Program-made: the position numbers and the translations under genes | Shown here: piece after piece, positions 18,708 through 30,849 of the stretch | Position numbering within the stretch: position 1 is the first letter of the stretch | Layout: each line of letters opens with the position of its first letter | Assembly (NCBI RefSeq): GCF_024448955.1 | Contig: NZ_JAMOIH010000016.1 | Location: 57,808-121,807 of the forward strand | Direction of reading: 5' to 3' | Length of the DNA stretch: 64,000 nucleotides | DNA from: Stutzerimonas stutzeri | Lineage (GTDB): Bacteria; Pseudomonadota; Gammaproteobacteria; Pseudomonadales; Pseudomonadaceae | Notes under the pieces: generated by a model | Seen by the model: only the letters and a program-made list of their open reading frames with translations | Database searches by the model: none | Told to the model about the DNA's origin: nothing

Positions 18708-18814
18708 AGGCATTGACGGGCTATCGCTGGCCCTCACGCAGCCTGCTGGGCTAGCATCGGTCCCTTCTTGCCGCGAGACATGTCGCAGGCGATACCGATT
18801 TTTCAGGAGGAACC

Positions 18815-19255
18815 ATGCCCTTTACCGTTTACCTGTCCGGGGAAATCCATACCGACTGGCGCGTTGAAATCGAGCGTGGCGCCAAGGCCGCCGAACTGGA
18901 TGTAGTCTTTACTTCCGCCGTAACGGATCACGAAGCCAGCGATGCCGCCGGCGATTGCCTGGGCGCCGAGCCTAATGGCTTCTGGCGCGACCATAAGTCG
19001 TCCAAGGTAAACGCGATCCGCACCAAGACGCTGATTCAACAAGCCGATCTGGTGGTGGTGCGCTTCGGCGACAAGTACAAGCAATGGAACGCCGCATTCG
19101 ACGCCGGTTACTGCGCAGCCCTGGGCAAGCCTTATGTGACGCTCCATGGCGACGACATCGTGCATCCCCTGAAGGAAGTCGACGCAGCCGCCATGGCTTG
19201 GGCGACCACCACCGAGCAGGTCGTGGAGATTCTGAAATACGTGGTGCGCGACTGA
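18815..19255 (+). CDS. YtoQ family protein
   Basis: A 146-residue protein of the YtoQ family, which resembles nucleoside 2-deoxyribosyltransferases. It has VYLSGEIHTDWRVEI at the N-terminus, EPNGFWRDHKSSKVNAIRT and LVVVRFGDKYKQWNAAFDAG, the family hallmarks. The function is not established. AGGAGG stands seven bases before ATG. It is a single gene between the RAYT locus and cysNC, with REP sequences on both sides. Confidence 0.85.
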   Translation: MPFTVYLSGEIHTDWRVEIERGAKAAELDVVFTSAVTDHEASDAAGDCLGAEPNGFWRDHKSSKVNAIRTKTLIQQADLVVVRFGDKYKQWNAAFDAGYCAALGKPYVTLHGDDIVHPLKEVDAAAMAWATTTEQVVEILKYVVRD

Positions 19256-19365
19256 TACGGCTGGTTTGCAGGCTGAGCGATGGCCTGTATTCCCCACAGG
19301 ATGTTTTTCGGCGAGCCCGGAATTGGCCTTGCCAAGACGGAGGAAAGCGAAGCACCACATTGATC

Positions 19366-19470
19366 GTAGGGTGCGTTCCACGCACCGAGCGGTATCAGGA
19401 CGGGAACAAGCCATACCTGGCGTCACGTCTACTGGCTTCAGCATTTTCCGGTGCGCGGAGCGCACCCTAC
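19366..19470. repeat. REP pair, GTAGGGTGCG family
   Basis: GTAGGGTGCGTTCCACGCAC (19366-19385) and the inverted GTGCGCGGAGCGCACCCTAC (19451-19470) face each other across about 65 bases. Each has a GTAG foot plus palindrome. A single copy of the same family occurs at 22636-22656. Confidence 0.88.
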
Positions 19471-19490
19471 AAAAGTCCGGTTTCTGATGC

Positions 19491-19530
19491 GGCAAAACAA
19501 AACGCCTTGCAGTTCAAACTGCAGGGCGTT
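19491..19530 (-). terminator. Rho-independent terminator of cysDNC
   Basis: Hairpin AACGCCTTGCAGTT / AACTGCAGGGCGTT (19501-19530) with one wobble pair, followed on the minus strand by TTTTGTTTTG, 19 bases past the cysNC stop. Confidence 0.88.
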
Positions 19531-19548
19531 GTCGTTACCGGTACTAGA

Positions 19549-21447
19549 TCAGATCGCGCCGCGCTGACGCAGCAGATCGATGACCTGCTTGGCACCCTCT
19601 TCCACCGTCAGCGACTCAGTGTCGATCACCAGATCGGCATTGCCCGGCACATCGTAGGGGAAGGACTCGCCGGGAATGTTGTCATCGCCAGCAGCGTACA
19701 AGCCTTGCGGATCGCGTTGCTGACAGGTCAGCGGCGAAGCCTGGACATAAACCGTAAGCAGGCGATCCGCACCTACCAACGCCTTGGCCTGTTCGCGGCC
19801 TTCGGCATCCGGTGCGACGAAGGCCGCCAGGGTCAAAAGACCCGCCTCGTTGAACTGGCGCGCCACTTGGGCGGCACGGCGCCAATTCTCGGTGCGACCG
19901 GCACGGTCCTGCGGCAGGCCCTTGTTCAGGTCGTGGCGCAGGTTCTGGCCATCCAGTACGTAAACAGCCCGCCCCATATCGAACAGTTTGCGCTCCACGG
20001 CGTAGGCCAAGGTGCTCTTGCCGGCACCGGACAGCCCGGTAAACAGCACAGTGGCAGGTTGCTGGCCAAAGCGGATCGCGCGCTCTTCGGTCGATACGTG
20101 AGCCAGCGCACCGTGATGCCCAGTAGAACCATGAGCAAGCGGATCAGCGATGATCATGCCGGCACCAACGGTGCCGTTGGTGAGCCTGTCGATGACGATG
20201 AATGAGCCAGTGGTGCGGTTCTGCGCGTAGCCATCCAGCGCGATCGGCGCATCCAGGCTGACCTTGACGCGACCGATTTCGTTGAGCTGCAGGCTGCTCG
20301 ACGCACCATGCTCCAGAGTATTGACGTCGACGCTATGGGTGATGCTGGCTATCGAGCCCGGCACATAGCTGGTGGCGCGCTTGATGTCGTATTTCTTGCC
20401 CGGCAGCATCGGCTCTTCGCCCATCCATACGAGCATGGCCTCGAAGCCGTCGGCGATGCGTGGCTGGTTGTCGGCGTGAACCAGCATGTCGCCACGGGAC
20501 ACGTCGATCTCATCTTCCAGCGTCAGGGTGATCGCCTCGCCCGGCGTGGCCTGTTCCAGCTCGCCATCGAAGGTGACGATGGACTTGACCTTGCTGCGCT
20601 TGCCGGACGGCAGGACCGTCACCTCATCACCCTTGCGCACGACGCCACTGGCAAGCGTGCCGGCGAAGCCGCGGAAGTTGAGGTTGGGACGGTTGACGTA
20701 CTGCACCGGGAAGCGCAGATCTTCGAAGTTGCGGTCGCCAGCAATCTCGACGCTTTCGAGAATTTCCATCAGCGACTGACCTTCATACCAGGGCGCACGC
20801 TCGGAGCGATTGACCACGTTGTCGCCCTTGAGCGCCGACATCGGCACGAAGTGCAGCGAAGACGGTTGCAAGTCGATGCGCTCGGCGAAGTTCAGATAAT
20901 CAGCCTTGATGCGCTCGAAAACGGACTGATCGAAATCCATCAGATCCATCTTATTAACGGCGACGACGATGTGCTTGATGCCCAACAGCGAGGTGATGAA
21001 GCTATGGCGCTTGGTCTGGGTCTGCACGCCGTAGCGGGCATCGACGAGGATGATCGCCAGGTCGCAGGTCGAGGCGCCGGTAGCCATGTTGCGGGTGTAC
21101 TGCTCATGGCCGGGCGTATCGGCAATGATGAATTTGCGTTTGGCGGTAGAGAAATAGCGGTAGGCGACATCGATCGTGATGCCCTGCTCGCGCTCGGCCT
21201 GCAGGCCGTCGACCAACAGTGCCAAGTCCACGTCATCGCCGGTGGTTCCAGACTTTTTCGAGTCACGGGTGATCGCTTCGAGGTGATCTTCATAGATCAT
21301 CTTCGAGTCGTGCAGCAGGCGCCCGATCAGGGTGCTCTTGCCGTCGTCGACGTTGCCGCAGGTCAGAAAGCGCAGCAACTCCTTGCGCTCGTGCTGGGCC
21401 AGGTACGCGAGGATGTCCTCGCTGATCAAATCAGACTGATGAGACAT
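19549..21447 (-). CDS. cysNC: Bifunctional sulfate adenylyltransferase large subunit / APS kinase
   Basis: Sulfate activation: the CysN GTPase part stimulates CysD to make APS from sulfate and ATP, and the CysC part phosphorylates APS to PAPS. The 632-residue fusion has an EF-Tu-like GTPase with [16 protein letters not shown] (Walker A), [17 protein letters not shown] and NKMDL, beta-barrel domains to about residue 440, then a second P-loop [15 protein letters not shown] near residue 465 belonging to APS kinase. The fusion is usual in Pseudomonas. It follows cysD after 12 bases and ends at a strong terminator. Confidence 0.97.
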   Translation of the reverse strand: MSHQSDLISEDILAYLAQHERKELLRFLTCGNVDDGKSTLIGRLLHDSKMIYEDHLEAITRDSKKSGTTGDDVDLALLVDGLQAEREQGITIDVAYRYFSTAKRKFIIADTPGHEQYTRNMATGASTCDLAIILVDARYGVQTQTKRHSFITSLLGIKHIVVAVNKMDLMDFDQSVFERIKADYLNFAERIDLQPSSLHFVPMSALKGDNVVNRSERAPWYEGQSLMEILESVEIAGDRNFEDLRFPVQYVNRPNLNFRGFAGTLASGVVRKGDEVTVLPSGKRSKVKSIVTFDGELEQATPGEAITLTLEDEIDVSRGDMLVHADNQPRIADGFEAMLVWMGEEPMLPGKKYDIKRATSYVPGSIASITHSVDVNTLEHGASSSLQLNEIGRVKVSLDAPIALDGYAQNRTTGSFIVIDRLTNGTVGAGMIIADPLAHGSTGHHGALAHVSTEERAIRFGQQPATVLFTGLSGAGKSTLAYAVERKLFDMGRAVYVLDGQNLRHDLNKGLPQDRAGRTENWRRAAQVARQFNEAGLLTLAAFVAPDAEGREQAKALVGADRLLTVYVQASPLTCQQRDPQGLYAAGDDNIPGESFPYDVPGNADLVIDTESLTVEEGAKQVIDLLRQRGAI

Positions 21448-21459
21448 GGTGCGGAATCC

Positions 21460-22377
21460 TTAGAAGTAGCCCTGACGTTTCTTTTCTTCCATCGACCCGG
21501 CGCCATCATGGTCGATGACACGGCCCTGGCGCTCGGAAGTACGGGTCAGGAGCATTTCCTGGATGATCTCGGGCAGGGTCGAGGCGGTGGATTCCACTGC
21601 ACCGGTCAGCGGGTAGCAGCCGAGGGTGCGGAAGCGAACCATGCGTTTTTCGATGCGCGCCTTTTCCTCGTCGGTGAGGTGTTCGAGGATGCGCTCGTCG
21701 TCGATCATGATCAGGGTGCCGTTCTTCTCGATGACTTCGCGCTCGGCAGCGAAGTACAGCGGCACGATCGGGATCTGTTCCAGATAGATGTATTGCCAGA
21801 TGTCCAGCTCGGTCCAGTTTGACAAAGGGAAAACGCGGATGGACTCGCCCTTCTTCACGTTGCCGTTGTAGACATTCCACAGCTCTGGGCGCTGGTTCTT
21901 CGGGTCCCAGCGGTGCTTGCTGTCGCGGAACGAGTAGACGCGCTCCTTGGCACGGGACTTCTCTTCGTCGCGGCGGGCCCCGCCGAAAGCAGCGTCGAAG
22001 CCGTGCTTATCGAGCGCCTGTTTGAGGCCCTCGGTCTTCATAATGTCGGTGTGCTTGGCGCTGCCGTGAGTGAACGGATTGATGTCCTGCGCGACACCAT
22101 CCGGATTGACGTGGGTGATCAGATCCAGATCCATTTCCGCGACCATTTTCTCGCGGAATCTGTACATTTCCTGGAATTTCCAGCGCGTGTCGACGTGCAT
22201 CACCGGGAACGGCAGACGACCGGGAAAGAAAGCCTTACGTGCCAGATGCAGCATCACGGCGGAGTCTTTGCCGATGGAATAGAGCATTACCGGATTATCG
22301 AATTCGGCGGCCACTTCACGAATGATGTGGATGCTTTCCGCTTCCAGCTGTTTCAGATGCGTCAGTTTGTCGACCAT
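21460..22377 (-). CDS. cysD: Sulfate adenylyltransferase small subunit
   Basis: Catalytic ATP-sulfurylase subunit of the PP-loop (adenine nucleotide alpha hydrolase) superfamily; it forms a complex with CysN. The 305-residue product shows the PP-loop motif [18 protein letters not shown] (SxGKDS near residue 34), [16 protein letters not shown] and the C-terminal [20 protein letters not shown]. First gene of cysDNC; expression probably responds to CysB, inferred from relatives. Confidence 0.97.
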   Translation of the reverse strand: MVDKLTHLKQLEAESIHIIREVAAEFDNPVMLYSIGKDSAVMLHLARKAFFPGRLPFPVMHVDTRWKFQEMYRFREKMVAEMDLDLITHVNPDGVAQDINPFTHGSAKHTDIMKTEGLKQALDKHGFDAAFGGARRDEEKSRAKERVYSFRDSKHRWDPKNQRPELWNVYNGNVKKGESIRVFPLSNWTELDIWQYIYLEQIPIVPLYFAAEREVIEKNGTLIMIDDERILEHLTDEEKARIEKRMVRFRTLGCYPLTGAVESTASTLPEIIQEMLLTRTSERQGRVIDHDGAGSMEEKKRQGYF

Positions 22378-22447
22378 AGCTACTCACGAATTGGCAGATG
22401 GACGGCCGGCGGGCCGGAGCGAGGGCGCAACTTTAACACGGCACAAA

Positions 22448-22476
22448 ATTCTAATCAGGCCGCTGCTTAGAACGAA
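22448..22476 (-). promoter_or_regulatory. Possible promoter of cysDNC
   Basis: TAGAAT (-10, minus strand 22453-22448) is 17 bases from TTCGTT, a poor -35, as expected for an activator-dependent promoter. An AT-rich stretch (22470-22495) lies just upstream, where CysB could bind. Low certainty. Confidence 0.35.
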
Positions 22477-22635
22477 ATTGACTAAATTTATGCCGCAGCA
22501 ACTTGGCAAACGGGAGCGGCTCATGGGTTCTTTCAGCTGCGAGGCCAAGCTCATGGCCCAGAACAAGCCGTCCGCTGATACAGCGCTGCCGGTGCACAGA
22601 GCGAGTTCAATTGCCATAGGCAGTGTGCGCTTATC

Positions 22636-22656
22636 GTAGGGTGCGCTTTGCGCACC
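22636..22656. repeat. Single REP, GTAGGGTGCG family
   Basis: GTAGGGTGCGCTTTGCGCAC plus C: a GTAG foot with a palindrome, matching the pair at 19366-19470. It lies in the roughly 300-base gap between cysD and the Nif3-like gene, which otherwise holds only the possible cysD promoter. Confidence 0.8.
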
Positions 22657-22676
22657 AAGGCAGCGTCTCTAGCGAC

Positions 22677-23435
22677 CTAAGCCGGATTGGGGCAATCGAT
22701 GAACAGATGCTCGACGGCAAACCGTTTCGCCAGGTAATCACCCAGCGCCTGAACGCCGTAACGCTCGGTGGCATGGTGGCCGGCGGCGAAGAAGCTCAAG
22801 CCGTTTTCACGTGCGATATGCACCGTGGGTTCCGAAACCTCCCCAGTCAGGTAGGCATCGACACCTGCTGTCACCGCCTTGTCGATGTAGCCCTGGGCGC
22901 CGCCCGTGCACCAGCCGATGCGTCTGATCGGTCTCGGACCTTCGACCATCAGCGGTTCACGCCCGAGCGCGACCTTTATTCGCTGCATGAAATCAGCAGG
23001 CGCAAGCGGTACGTCGAGCGAGCCGACGAGACCGACCGAGCGAGGATTGTCGGGTTCCAGAGGCCCTTCAACGGTGAGGCCGAGCAGCCGCGCCAGCTGC
23101 ACGTTATTGCCCACCTCCGGGTGCACGTCGAGCGGTAGGTGATAGGCAAGCAGGCTGATGCCATTGCTGAGCAGCGTCTTTAGCCGGCGTTGCTTGATGC
23201 CAACGACGCGCGGGTCTTCGTTCTTCCAAAAATAGCCGTGATGCACCAGCACTACGTCGGCCTGCGCCTCGACTGCGGCATCGAGCAGCGCCTGGCTGGC
23301 GGTCACACCGCTCACGATGCGGCTTACCTGCGGCCGGCCCTCTACCTGCAAGCCGTTGGGGCAATAGTCGGCTATCTTGGCGACGTTCAGATAGCGGTCG
23401 GCTTCTTCGACCAGCGTGCTCAGCGCAACGGCCAT
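22677..23435 (-). CDS. Nif3-like dinuclear metal-centre protein (YbgI family)
   Basis: A 252-residue member of the Nif3/DUF34 family, forming a toroidal hexamer with a two-metal site. In E. coli the homologue YbgI has been linked to GTP cyclohydrolase-type folding, but the reaction is unclear. Metal ligands are visible in VVLVHHGYFWKNE (His-His near residue 62) and FFAAGHHATERYGVQALGDY near residue 215. The length matches the short form without the inserted domain. Divergent from algW. Confidence 0.9.
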   Translation of the reverse strand: MAVALSTLVEEADRYLNVAKIADYCPNGLQVEGRPQVSRIVSGVTASQALLDAAVEAQADVVLVHHGYFWKNEDPRVVGIKQRRLKTLLSNGISLLAYHLPLDVHPEVGNNVQLARLLGLTVEGPLEPDNPRSVGLVGSLDVPLAPADFMQRIKVALGREPLMVEGPRPIRRIGWCTGGAQGYIDKAVTAGVDAYLTGEVSEPTVHIARENGLSFFAAGHHATERYGVQALGDYLAKRFAVEHLFIDCPNPA

Positions 23436-23587
23436 GCGTACATCCTCTTGGCAAATTCAGGGTCTCGGGCCGACTGCGGTGTACGGATGACCGCGCGATG
23501 AACGACCTGAAACGACATGGCTGAAACCACCTCACCGGCTCGGCGTAGAATCGCCATCGGCAAGGCTGCAATTCGCAGCCAGCTTCG

Positions 23588-23593
23588 TATAAT
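23588..23593 (+). promoter_or_regulatory. Possible -10 box for algW
   Basis: Consensus TATAAT lies 58 bases before the algW ATG; the matching -35 position (near 23565) is poor. Called on the -10 only. Confidence 0.35.
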
Positions 23594-23650
23594 GCCGCCA
23601 CCTTAAGGGGCGCAACCGCCCTCCGCAACCTGTCCGGATTTCTAATCGCG

Positions 23651-24808
<1,158 letters not shown>

Positions 24809-24991
24809 GCAATATCGATCACTGACGATCCGGGTCCCGTGAATTCCGGACAGCCCTGCAATCGCCTCAAGGGCGCGCGCCCGCATATGTGGCGCGCACA
24901 TGCTGCACTCACAGGAGGTCCGACTTCGGGGCGAACCTGCTTAAGTGAACGAGGTTGCCAATAAGCCGCAAGCAACCTGTCGCTTGGCTGC

Positions 24992-26047
24992 TTAATCGTT
25001 GCCTTTCAATGCGTCGAGCAGCGCCTGATTCTGCTCCGGCGTGCCGATGGTGATCCGTAAGTACTGGTCGATTCGCGGATGCTTGAAATGCCGCACGATG
25101 ACGCCCCGCTCCCGAAGCCCTGCGGCGAGCTCGGCAGCGTCGCGCTGCGGATGACGGGCAAAAATGAAGTTCGCCGCCGACGGCAACACCTCGAAGCCCA
25201 GCGCCTGCATCGAGGTCACCACCGCTTCGCGACTGGTGATCACCTGCTGACAGGTCTGCTCGAAATATTCGCGATCTTCGAACGCAGCCGCCGCGCCGGC
25301 GATGGCGATGCGGTCCAGCGGATAGGAATTGAAGCTGTTCTTGATGCGCTCCAGCGCCTCGATCAGATCCGGATGCCCAACGGCCAGACCAACGCGCAGC
25401 CCGGCCAGTGAGCGGGACTTCGACAAGGTCTGAGTGACCAGCAGGTTCGGATAGCGATCCACCAGCGCAATGGCCGATGTACCGCCGAAGTCGATATAGG
25501 CTTCGTCCACCAGAACGACCGAATCGGGGTTCGCCTGCAGCAGCCGCTCGATCGCCTCCAGCGCCAGCAGGCACCCGGTGGGCGCGTTGGGATTGGGGAA
25601 GATGATGCCGCCGTTCGGCCGGCTGTAGTCAGCCACGTCGATCTGGAACTGCGCATCCAGCGGGATGGCTTCGTAGCCGATTCCATAGAGCCCGCAATAG
25701 ACCGGATAGAAGCTGTAGGTCACGTCAGGGAACAGCAGCGGCTTGCCGTGCTGGAACAGGCCGTGAAAGGCGTGCGCCAGCACCTCGTCCGAGCCATTGC
25801 CGAGGAAGACCTGGCCCGGCTGCACACCGTAATAGTCAGCCACCGCCTGCTTGAGGCGCTCGCCGTTGGGATCGGGATACAGGCGCAGGCTGTCACCGAT
25901 CTCCGCCTGCATCGCGGCAATAGCCTTCTGCGAGGGGCCGTAGGGGTTTTCGTTGGTGTTGAGCTTGACCAGCTTGCTTAGCTTCGGCTGTTCACCCGGT
26001 ACGTAAGGCACCAGGTCTTTGACGAAGGGGCTCCAGAGTTTGCTCAC
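24992..26047 (-). CDS. hisC: Histidinol-phosphate aminotransferase
   Basis: PLP enzyme that converts imidazole-acetol phosphate to histidinol phosphate in histidine synthesis. The 351-residue product contains [46 protein letters not shown] and the PLP-lysine motif [14 protein letters not shown] near residue 212, plus the phosphate-binding Arg late in the chain ([12 protein letters not shown]). The start is GTG 26047. It lies downstream of hisD, separated by a repeat of the heptamer-palindrome family. Confidence 0.97.
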   Translation of the reverse strand: MSKLWSPFVKDLVPYVPGEQPKLSKLVKLNTNENPYGPSQKAIAAMQAEIGDSLRLYPDPNGERLKQAVADYYGVQPGQVFLGNGSDEVLAHAFHGLFQHGKPLLFPDVTYSFYPVYCGLYGIGYEAIPLDAQFQIDVADYSRPNGGIIFPNPNAPTGCLLALEAIERLLQANPDSVVLVDEAYIDFGGTSAIALVDRYPNLLVTQTLSKSRSLAGLRVGLAVGHPDLIEALERIKNSFNSYPLDRIAIAGAAAAFEDREYFEQTCQQVITSREAVVTSMQALGFEVLPSAANFIFARHPQRDAAELAAGLRERGVIVRHFKHPRIDQYLRITIGTPEQNQALLDALKGND

Positions 26048-26073
26048 AGCCCTTCTCTCCTCTCAAAAATCGC

Positions 26074-26150
26074 TGAAGACTGAAGGCCGAAGGCTGGCCG
26101 AAAGGCATCGAGTGCCTCGTCCCACCTACAGCCTCCAGCGCTTTTACGGC
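26074..26150. repeat. Degenerate heptamer-palindrome element between hisD and hisC
   Basis: Three imperfect heptamers (TGAAGAC, TGAAGGC, CGAAGGC; 26074-26094) are followed about 30 bases later by CAGCCTCCAGCGCTTTTACG and CTTTACTGC. The right arm nearly copies that at 41060-41098 (AGCCTCCAGCGCTTTTATCG), so these belong to one dispersed family. Unlike the other copies it separates two co-directional genes. Confidence 0.7.
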
Positions 26151-26151
26151 T

Positions 26152-27462
26152 TTACTGCTTTATCCGGTATTCCGCGCTACGCGCATGCGCAGTCAGCGAC
26201 TCGCCGCGCGCCAGCACCGAGGCGATCTTGCCCAGTTCGGAGGCCCCCTCAGCCGAGCAGTTGATGATCGACGAGCGTTTCTGGAAGTCGTAAACACCCA
26301 GCGGCGACGAGAAGCGCGCCGTTCCCGAAGTGGGCAGCACGTGATTCGGGCCGGCGCAATAATCACCCAGCGCCTCGGCGGTGTAACGCCCCATGAAGAT
26401 CGCGCCAGCGTGGCGGATCTCTGGCAGCCATCGGTCCGGATCGGCAACGGAGAGTTCGAGGTGTTCGGGGGCGATGCGATTGGCGACCTCGATGGCCTGT
26501 TGCATGTCGGCAACCTGGATCAGCGCACCGCGGCTCTGCAGCGACGCACGGGCGATCTCGTTGCGCTCGAGGCTCGGCAGCAGACGCGTGATACTTTCCG
26601 CGACCTGATCGAGGAACGCCGCGTCCGGACTGACCAGGATCGATTGCGCATCTTCGTCGTGCTCGGCTTGGGAGAATAGGTCCATGGCGATCCAGTCGGG
26701 ATCGGTCTGGCCGTCGCAGACCACCAGAATTTCGGACGGCCCGGCGATCATGTCGATCCCGACCTTGCCGAATACGTGACGCTTGGCCGTGGCGACATAG
26801 ATGTTGCCGGGCCCGACGATCTTGTCCACTGGCGGTACGCTCTCGGTACCGTAGGCCAGCGCGGCGACCGCCTGGGCGCCACCGATGGTGAACACGCGGT
26901 CAACACCGGCGATGCAGGCCGCGGCCAGCACCAGCTCGTTGATTTCACCGCGCGGTGTGGGCACGACCATGACAACTTCCGGCACACCGGCAACCTTCGC
27001 AGGAATGGCGTTCATCAGCACCGACGAGGGATAAGACGCCTTGCCTCCCGGCACGTAAAGTCCCGCACGATCAAGCGGCGTGACCTTCTGACCCAGCACG
27101 GTGCCGTCGGCTTCGGTGTAGGTCCAGGAATCCTGTTTCTGTTTTTCGTGATAGCGACGAACACGCTCGGCCGCGGCTTCCAACGCCAGACGTTGCGCCG
27201 GGCTGATGCGTTCGAGCGCCAATTCAAGGCGCTCGCGCGGCAGAATCAGATCGGCCATGGAGGCCACTTCCAACCCATCGAAACGCTGCGTCAACTCGAC
27301 CAGTGCCGCATCGCCGCGCTCGCGCACCGCCTTAATGATCTCCAGCACGCGCTGGTTAACACCGTCATCGGACACGCTTTCCCAGCTCAGCAGATGATCC
27401 AGGTGTCGCGAAAACTCGGGATCAGCGGCGTTGAGTCGGCGGATGTCGATGGGAGCGGTCAT
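26152..27462 (-). CDS. hisD: Histidinol dehydrogenase
   Basis: Zn2+- and NAD+-dependent enzyme for the last two steps of histidine synthesis (histidinol to histidine). The 436-residue product shows [64 protein letters not shown] and [20 protein letters not shown], covering the metal and NAD sites. The start was set at ATG 27462 (MTAPIDIRR), with GAGG about ten bases upstream; an open frame continues upstream for 45 codons without family similarity. Four codons before it is another ATG, a less likely start. Confidence 0.97.
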   Translation of the reverse strand: MTAPIDIRRLNAADPEFSRHLDHLLSWESVSDDGVNQRVLEIIKAVRERGDAALVELTQRFDGLEVASMADLILPRERLELALERISPAQRLALEAAAERVRRYHEKQKQDSWTYTEADGTVLGQKVTPLDRAGLYVPGGKASYPSSVLMNAIPAKVAGVPEVVMVVPTPRGEINELVLAAACIAGVDRVFTIGGAQAVAALAYGTESVPPVDKIVGPGNIYVATAKRHVFGKVGIDMIAGPSEILVVCDGQTDPDWIAMDLFSQAEHDEDAQSILVSPDAAFLDQVAESITRLLPSLERNEIARASLQSRGALIQVADMQQAIEVANRIAPEHLELSVADPDRWLPEIRHAGAIFMGRYTAEALGDYCAGPNHVLPTSGTARFSSPLGVYDFQKRSSIINCSAEGASELGKIASVLARGESLTAHARSAEYRIKQ

Positions 27463-27593
27463 AACGGGCCTCATGAGGAGTACGTCGAAGCGGTTTGCAG
27501 GCGCCCGTAGATTAACAAGCCAAGCGTGCGGGCACCTGAGAAATAGGCTATGACACGAATAGGCGAGCCGGCCGCGCAGCAGCCGGCGGAAGA

Positions 27594-28223
27594 TCAATCC
27601 TGCTGTTCGATGGCGTTCTGCAACGCATCGATCAGCGTCTGGATACGCGCATGCTGCATTTTCATCGACGCCTTGTTGACCACTAGGCGCGAGCTGATCA
27701 TGGCGATCAGTTCCTGCGGCTCCAGCCCGTTGGCGCGCAGCGTATTACCGGTATCGACCACGTCGATGATCTTGTCCGCCAACCCCACCAGCGGCGCCAG
27801 CTCCATCGAGCCATAGAGTTTGATGATGTCGACCTGACGGCCCTGCTCGGCGTAGTAGCGTTTGGCGACATTGACGAACTTGGTCGCAACGCGCAGCCGC
27901 CCTTTGGGCTCCGGCGCACCGACCTTGCCGGCCGTCATCAGCTTGCAGTTGGCGATTTTCAAATCCAGCGGCTCGTACAGTCCCTGGCCACCGTACTCCA
28001 ACAGCACGTCCTTGCCAGCCACGCCAAGATCCGCCGCGCCATGCTCGACGTAGGTCGGCACGTCCGTGGCGCGCACGATCAGCAGACGCACGTCATCCTG
28101 TGTGGTCGGGATGATCAGCTTGCGGCTTTTTTCCGGATTCTCGGTGGGAACGATACCCGCCGATGCCAGGAGCGGCAGCGTGTCGTCGAGGATGCGGCCT
28201 TTGGAAAGGGCAATGGTGAGCAT
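27594..28223 (-). CDS. hisG: ATP phosphoribosyltransferase, short form (HisG-S)
   Basis: First committed step of histidine synthesis: joins PRPP and ATP. At 209 residues it is the short form, which lacks the regulatory C-terminal domain and works as a hetero-octamer with HisZ (encoded elsewhere). Motifs include [49 protein letters not shown] and the PRPP loop [21 protein letters not shown] segment near residue 155. Upstream of hisD by about 130 bases and downstream of murA. Confidence 0.97.
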   Translation of the reverse strand: MLTIALSKGRILDDTLPLLASAGIVPTENPEKSRKLIIPTTQDDVRLLIVRATDVPTYVEHGAADLGVAGKDVLLEYGGQGLYEPLDLKIANCKLMTAGKVGAPEPKGRLRVATKFVNVAKRYYAEQGRQVDIIKLYGSMELAPLVGLADKIIDVVDTGNTLRANGLEPQELIAMISSRLVVNKASMKMQHARIQTLIDALQNAIEQQD

Positions 28224-28338
28224 GGACGGTTTTCCTTGAAGCCTGTTGATGGCGACCTGGCGCAGGCAGGGCGAGCATGCGCAGTCTCAGCCGAAGCCGC
28301 CGACTCAAGAGCTGGTGGCTTCGGCCCATTGCCGATAG

Positions 28339-29658
<1,320 letters not shown>

Positions 29659-29701
29659 TCAGTGCAGCGCGCGGCTCGAATAAGTCTGTCGTGACCAGCT
29701 A

Positions 29702-29941
29702 TCAGCTGCGCGCCAGCCAATCGGCACGGCTGAAGAACTTCATCGTGACGGCATGAATGCTGCCGTCGGCGATCCAGGGGTTCAGGTGAGCGTAGATTTG
29801 CTGCTGACGCTTGACCGGACCCAGGCCAGCCAACTCATCGCTGATCACGTTCAGCTGGAAATTGCAGCCTTCGCCTTCAACTTCCACCTGTGCGTCCGGA
29901 AGCTTCTCTTCCAGAAAATTCTTAACTTCTAAGGCCTGCAT
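29702..29941 (-). CDS. ibaG: BolA-family protein IbaG (YrbA)
   Basis: A 79-residue BolA-type protein. BolA proteins pair with monothiol glutaredoxins in iron-sulfur trafficking, and E. coli IbaG is linked to acid resistance. The core includes LPDAQVEVEGEGCNFQLNV and the conserved His region GSIHAVTMKFFSR (His near residue 68). Start ATG 29941 is preferred over an in-frame TTG at 29947 because GAGG stands about seven bases before the ATG. Adjacent to murA, as in many gammaproteobacteria. Confidence 0.93.
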   Translation of the reverse strand: MQALEVKNFLEEKLPDAQVEVEGEGCNFQLNVISDELAGLGPVKRQQQIYAHLNPWIADGSIHAVTMKFFSRADWLARS

Positions 29942-29984
29942 GTTCAACCTCTATCGGCGCCGGACGCGCGCGGCCGGCCATCAT

Positions 29985-30036
29985 ACAAAAAAGCCCGAAG
30001 GCTGCGAACCCCGAAGCCCTTCGAGCTGAAGCAGCC
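29985..30036 (-). terminator. Rho-independent terminator after psiE/mla operon
   Basis: CGAAGGCTGC (29997-30006) pairs with GCAGCCTTCG (30030-30039 region), with a smaller internal hairpin (CGAAGCCCTTCG). On the minus strand it is followed by GCTTTTTTG (A run 29985-29990). It starts at the psiE stop codon. Confidence 0.8.
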
Positions 30037-30040
30037 TTCG

Positions 30041-30523
30041 CTACTCGAGCGTTTCTGCCTCGCTGCTGTGCGGACGCCGGTGATGGCTGCCCGCCTCTAC
30101 TGCAGGAAATCTAGAAGATGCAAAGCGTACTACGAGAATCGCCACCGCCAGCAGCAGAATGGCCCCGGAAATATAGACAACTCCCATGTCTGGACGGTGA
30201 TGATGCGAAACGTCCGAGATCAGCAAGCGAGTCAGCGCGGTTATTGCCACGTAGATAAGGAAGCGCACCGGCATGTGATTGGTTTTGAAATAAATACCCA
30301 CCATCGCGCCGAGTTCGAGGTAGATGAACAGCAACAGGATGTCGTCGACACTGATGCTGCCCTTTTCGATCATGCCCAGAAAGGCCACCAACCCGGCCCA
30401 GGCGGTGACCGCGCCGATGCCGAACAGCGCCAGGTAATGAAAGGTCTCGACCAGTAGATTACCCAGCGACTCGGCGACGGCATGCACCTTGCCGCGCGCC
30501 GCTTCTGCCCAGCGCAGTGTCAT
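30041..30523 (-). CDS. PsiE-family membrane protein
   Basis: A 160-residue protein with four predicted membrane segments (near residues 30-50, 60-80, 85-105 and 115-135) and the PsiE pattern FIYLELGAMVGIYFKTNHMPVRF (written here only as its parts LELGAMVGIYFKTNHMPV). The family is named for phosphate-starvation-inducible PsiE of E. coli; its function is unknown. The ATG overlaps the mlaB stop (ATGA), so it appears to be the last gene of the mla operon, an unexpected partner. The tail is His/Arg-rich. A strong terminator follows immediately. Confidence 0.85.
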   Translation of the reverse strand: MTLRWAEAARGKVHAVAESLGNLLVETFHYLALFGIGAVTAWAGLVAFLGMIEKGSISVDDILLLFIYLELGAMVGIYFKTNHMPVRFLIYVAITALTRLLISDVSHHHRPDMGVVYISGAILLLAVAILVVRFASSRFPAVEAGSHHRRPHSSEAETLE

Positions 30524-30849
30524 CAGACCGCTCCTCTCGCTTCGTCAGCTAGCGAAAGGACGTCCAGCAGACCGGACACCCTGGCGATTTCCCGCATGTC
30601 GCTGGGCATGCCGGCAATGGTCACTTCGCGTCCTGATGAGATTGCGTCCCGGGTATAGGCCAGCAGCAGCGACAGCCCGACGCTGCTGGATTTTTCCACC
30701 GATGAGCAATCGATCAGCAACGGCTGTCCTTTGGCACCACGGATCACGGCCTGACCAGCCCGACGCAAGGCCGGCCCGGTCTGATAGTCAAGCACGCCAG
30801 AGAGCCGCAACTCACCGTTGGCGCCGCTTTCGACACGCCCTTCACTCAT
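30523..30849 (-). CDS. mlaB: STAS-domain protein MlaB
   Basis: Cytoplasmic subunit of the MlaFEDB ABC transporter, which moves phospholipids between the inner and outer membranes. The 108-residue product is one STAS domain (LRLSGVLDYQTGPALRRAG; LLIDCSSVEKSSSVGLSLLL; the Ser-Ser segment is the usual STAS switch region). The start was set at ATG 30849 (MSEGRVES), overlapping the mlaC end by eight bases; a longer frame runs back into mlaC. Overlaps psiE at the other end. Confidence 0.92.
   Translation of the reverse strand: MSEGRVESGANGELRLSGVLDYQTGPALRRAGQAVIRGAKGQPLLIDCSSVEKSSSVGLSLLLAYTRDAISSGREVTIAGMPSDMREIARVSGLLDVLSLADEARGAV

Noticed and set aside
24809..24991. Possible terminator between convergent algW and hisC
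   Set aside because: GC hairpins are present (GCGCGC near 24875 and 24892) but no T-tract and no clear stem at either gene end.
27594..28223. hisG looks truncated
   Set aside because: About 210 residues is the normal short form used with HisZ; all motifs are present.
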